A stretch of DNA of 64,000 bases from Paraburkholderia sp. C35 (GTDB taxonomy: Bacteria > Pseudomonadota > Gammaproteobacteria > Burkholderiales > Burkholderiaceae), in the NCBI RefSeq assembly GCF_003121405.1, contig NZ_QBUY01000002.1:186001-250000 (forward strand). The letters run 5' to 3'. Numbering within the stretch: the first letter of the stretch is position 1; every line of letters starts with the position of its first letter. This document shows, in pieces, positions 63,754 to 64,000 of the stretch. The notes beneath the pieces were generated by a model. That model saw only the letters and a program-made list of their open reading frames with translations. It was not told the DNA's origin and made no database searches. Position numbers and translations under genes: made by a program.

Positions 63754-64000
63754 CGCTGTTTTCTCGTTGATTCATTGCAGGACTCTGAGCGAGAGCTTAG
63801 GCTGCAATGCGGAGAAACGAAGCGTCGAAAAGCACTGGACTCAACCCGCAATTCGGACCTTTGCGGGTGGATGGGGGAGTGGATTGGTGTGGAGCGATGA
63901 CCGGGGTTCGGCAAGGCGATCGAGACCGCGGAAGGTTCTCTGCTCCCGTTTTTCCTCACCGATCAGCGCTTCTTTGCCCGAGAATGATCTTTTGAATGTT
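63754..64000. other. Intergenic region at the window end
   Basis: No convincing gene; a 62-codon open frame (63807-63995) lacks features. The slt promoter must lie here. Confidence 0.4.

Noticed and set aside
1..64000. tRNA genes, rRNA genes, CRISPR arrays and complete insertion sequences
   Set aside because: None was seen on reading either strand; no transposase or integrase motif appears in any convincing gene.

Overview
The window is GC-rich, densely coded bacterial DNA. The gene families and their combinations (metE with divergent metR, many LysR regulators, TRAP and NCS2 transporters, an isoquinoline-oxidoreductase-type enzyme, bufferin-type genes, a soluble lytic transglycosylase) suggest a soil or plant-associated betaproteobacterium of the Burkholderiaceae, most likely the Paraburkholderia/Caballeronia group. 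This is inferred from gene content, not from a marker gene. No rRNA, tRNA, CRISPR array, complete insertion sequence or phage was seen. Two short decayed gene pieces are present, at 4969-5049 and 25344-25433.

Layout. 1-5 kb: the 5' part of a YdeP-type molybdoenzyme, then a secreted beta-propeller protein and a small acidic protein. 5-9.5 kb: a TetR repressor divergent from an exported alpha/beta hydrolase, then a LysR regulator divergent from two short-chain dehydrogenases. 9.5-13 kb: metE and metR, divergent around a perfect dyad. 12.9-14.8 kb: a bufABC-like operon for a copper-binding modified peptide. 15-17 kb: a sensor kinase without its response regulator, and a lone receiver protein. 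17-20 kb: a glycine-zipper protein, two paralogous two-module proteins and an MFS transporter. 20.3-25.2 kb: a signalling cluster read leftward (KaiC-like double ATPase, lone receiver, sensor kinase, NtrC-type activator). 25.5-28.9 kb: a crotonase plus MHS-type transporter with a divergent LysR gene. 29-32.2 kb: a membrane protein of unknown function, a FAD monooxygenase and an EamA exporter.

32.3-42 kb is one long LacI-headed operon: TIM-barrel isomerase, two SDRs, two proteins matching the halves of plant Tm-1, a Gfo/Idh/MocA dehydrogenase and a TRAP transporter (DctP plus fused DctQM). It looks like uptake and oxidation of an unidentified sugar acid or polyol. The LacI promoter region carries two operator-like palindromes.

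42-45.6 kb holds yghU, an nhaR-like regulator, a CBS-domain protein and a Tim44-like membrane protein. 45.7-53.6 kb is a leftward seven-gene operon with a divergent LysR gene: two tandem amidohydrolase-2 proteins (the first lacks the metal-binding HxH), a UbiD decarboxylase, its UbiX prenyl-flavin synthase, a histidine-rich COG0523 GTPase, an NCS2 nucleobase-type permease and an 8-oxoguanine-deaminase-like amidohydrolase. I consider it the best candidate for an undescribed pathway: import, deamination and decarboxylation of an N-heterocyclic or amino-aromatic acid. 54.7-58.5 kb: a LysR gene divergent from iorA-iorB. 58.5-61.7 kb: an agmatinase-family gene and a potF-like gene with a divergent LysR regulator. 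The window ends with slt (61.8-63.75 kb).
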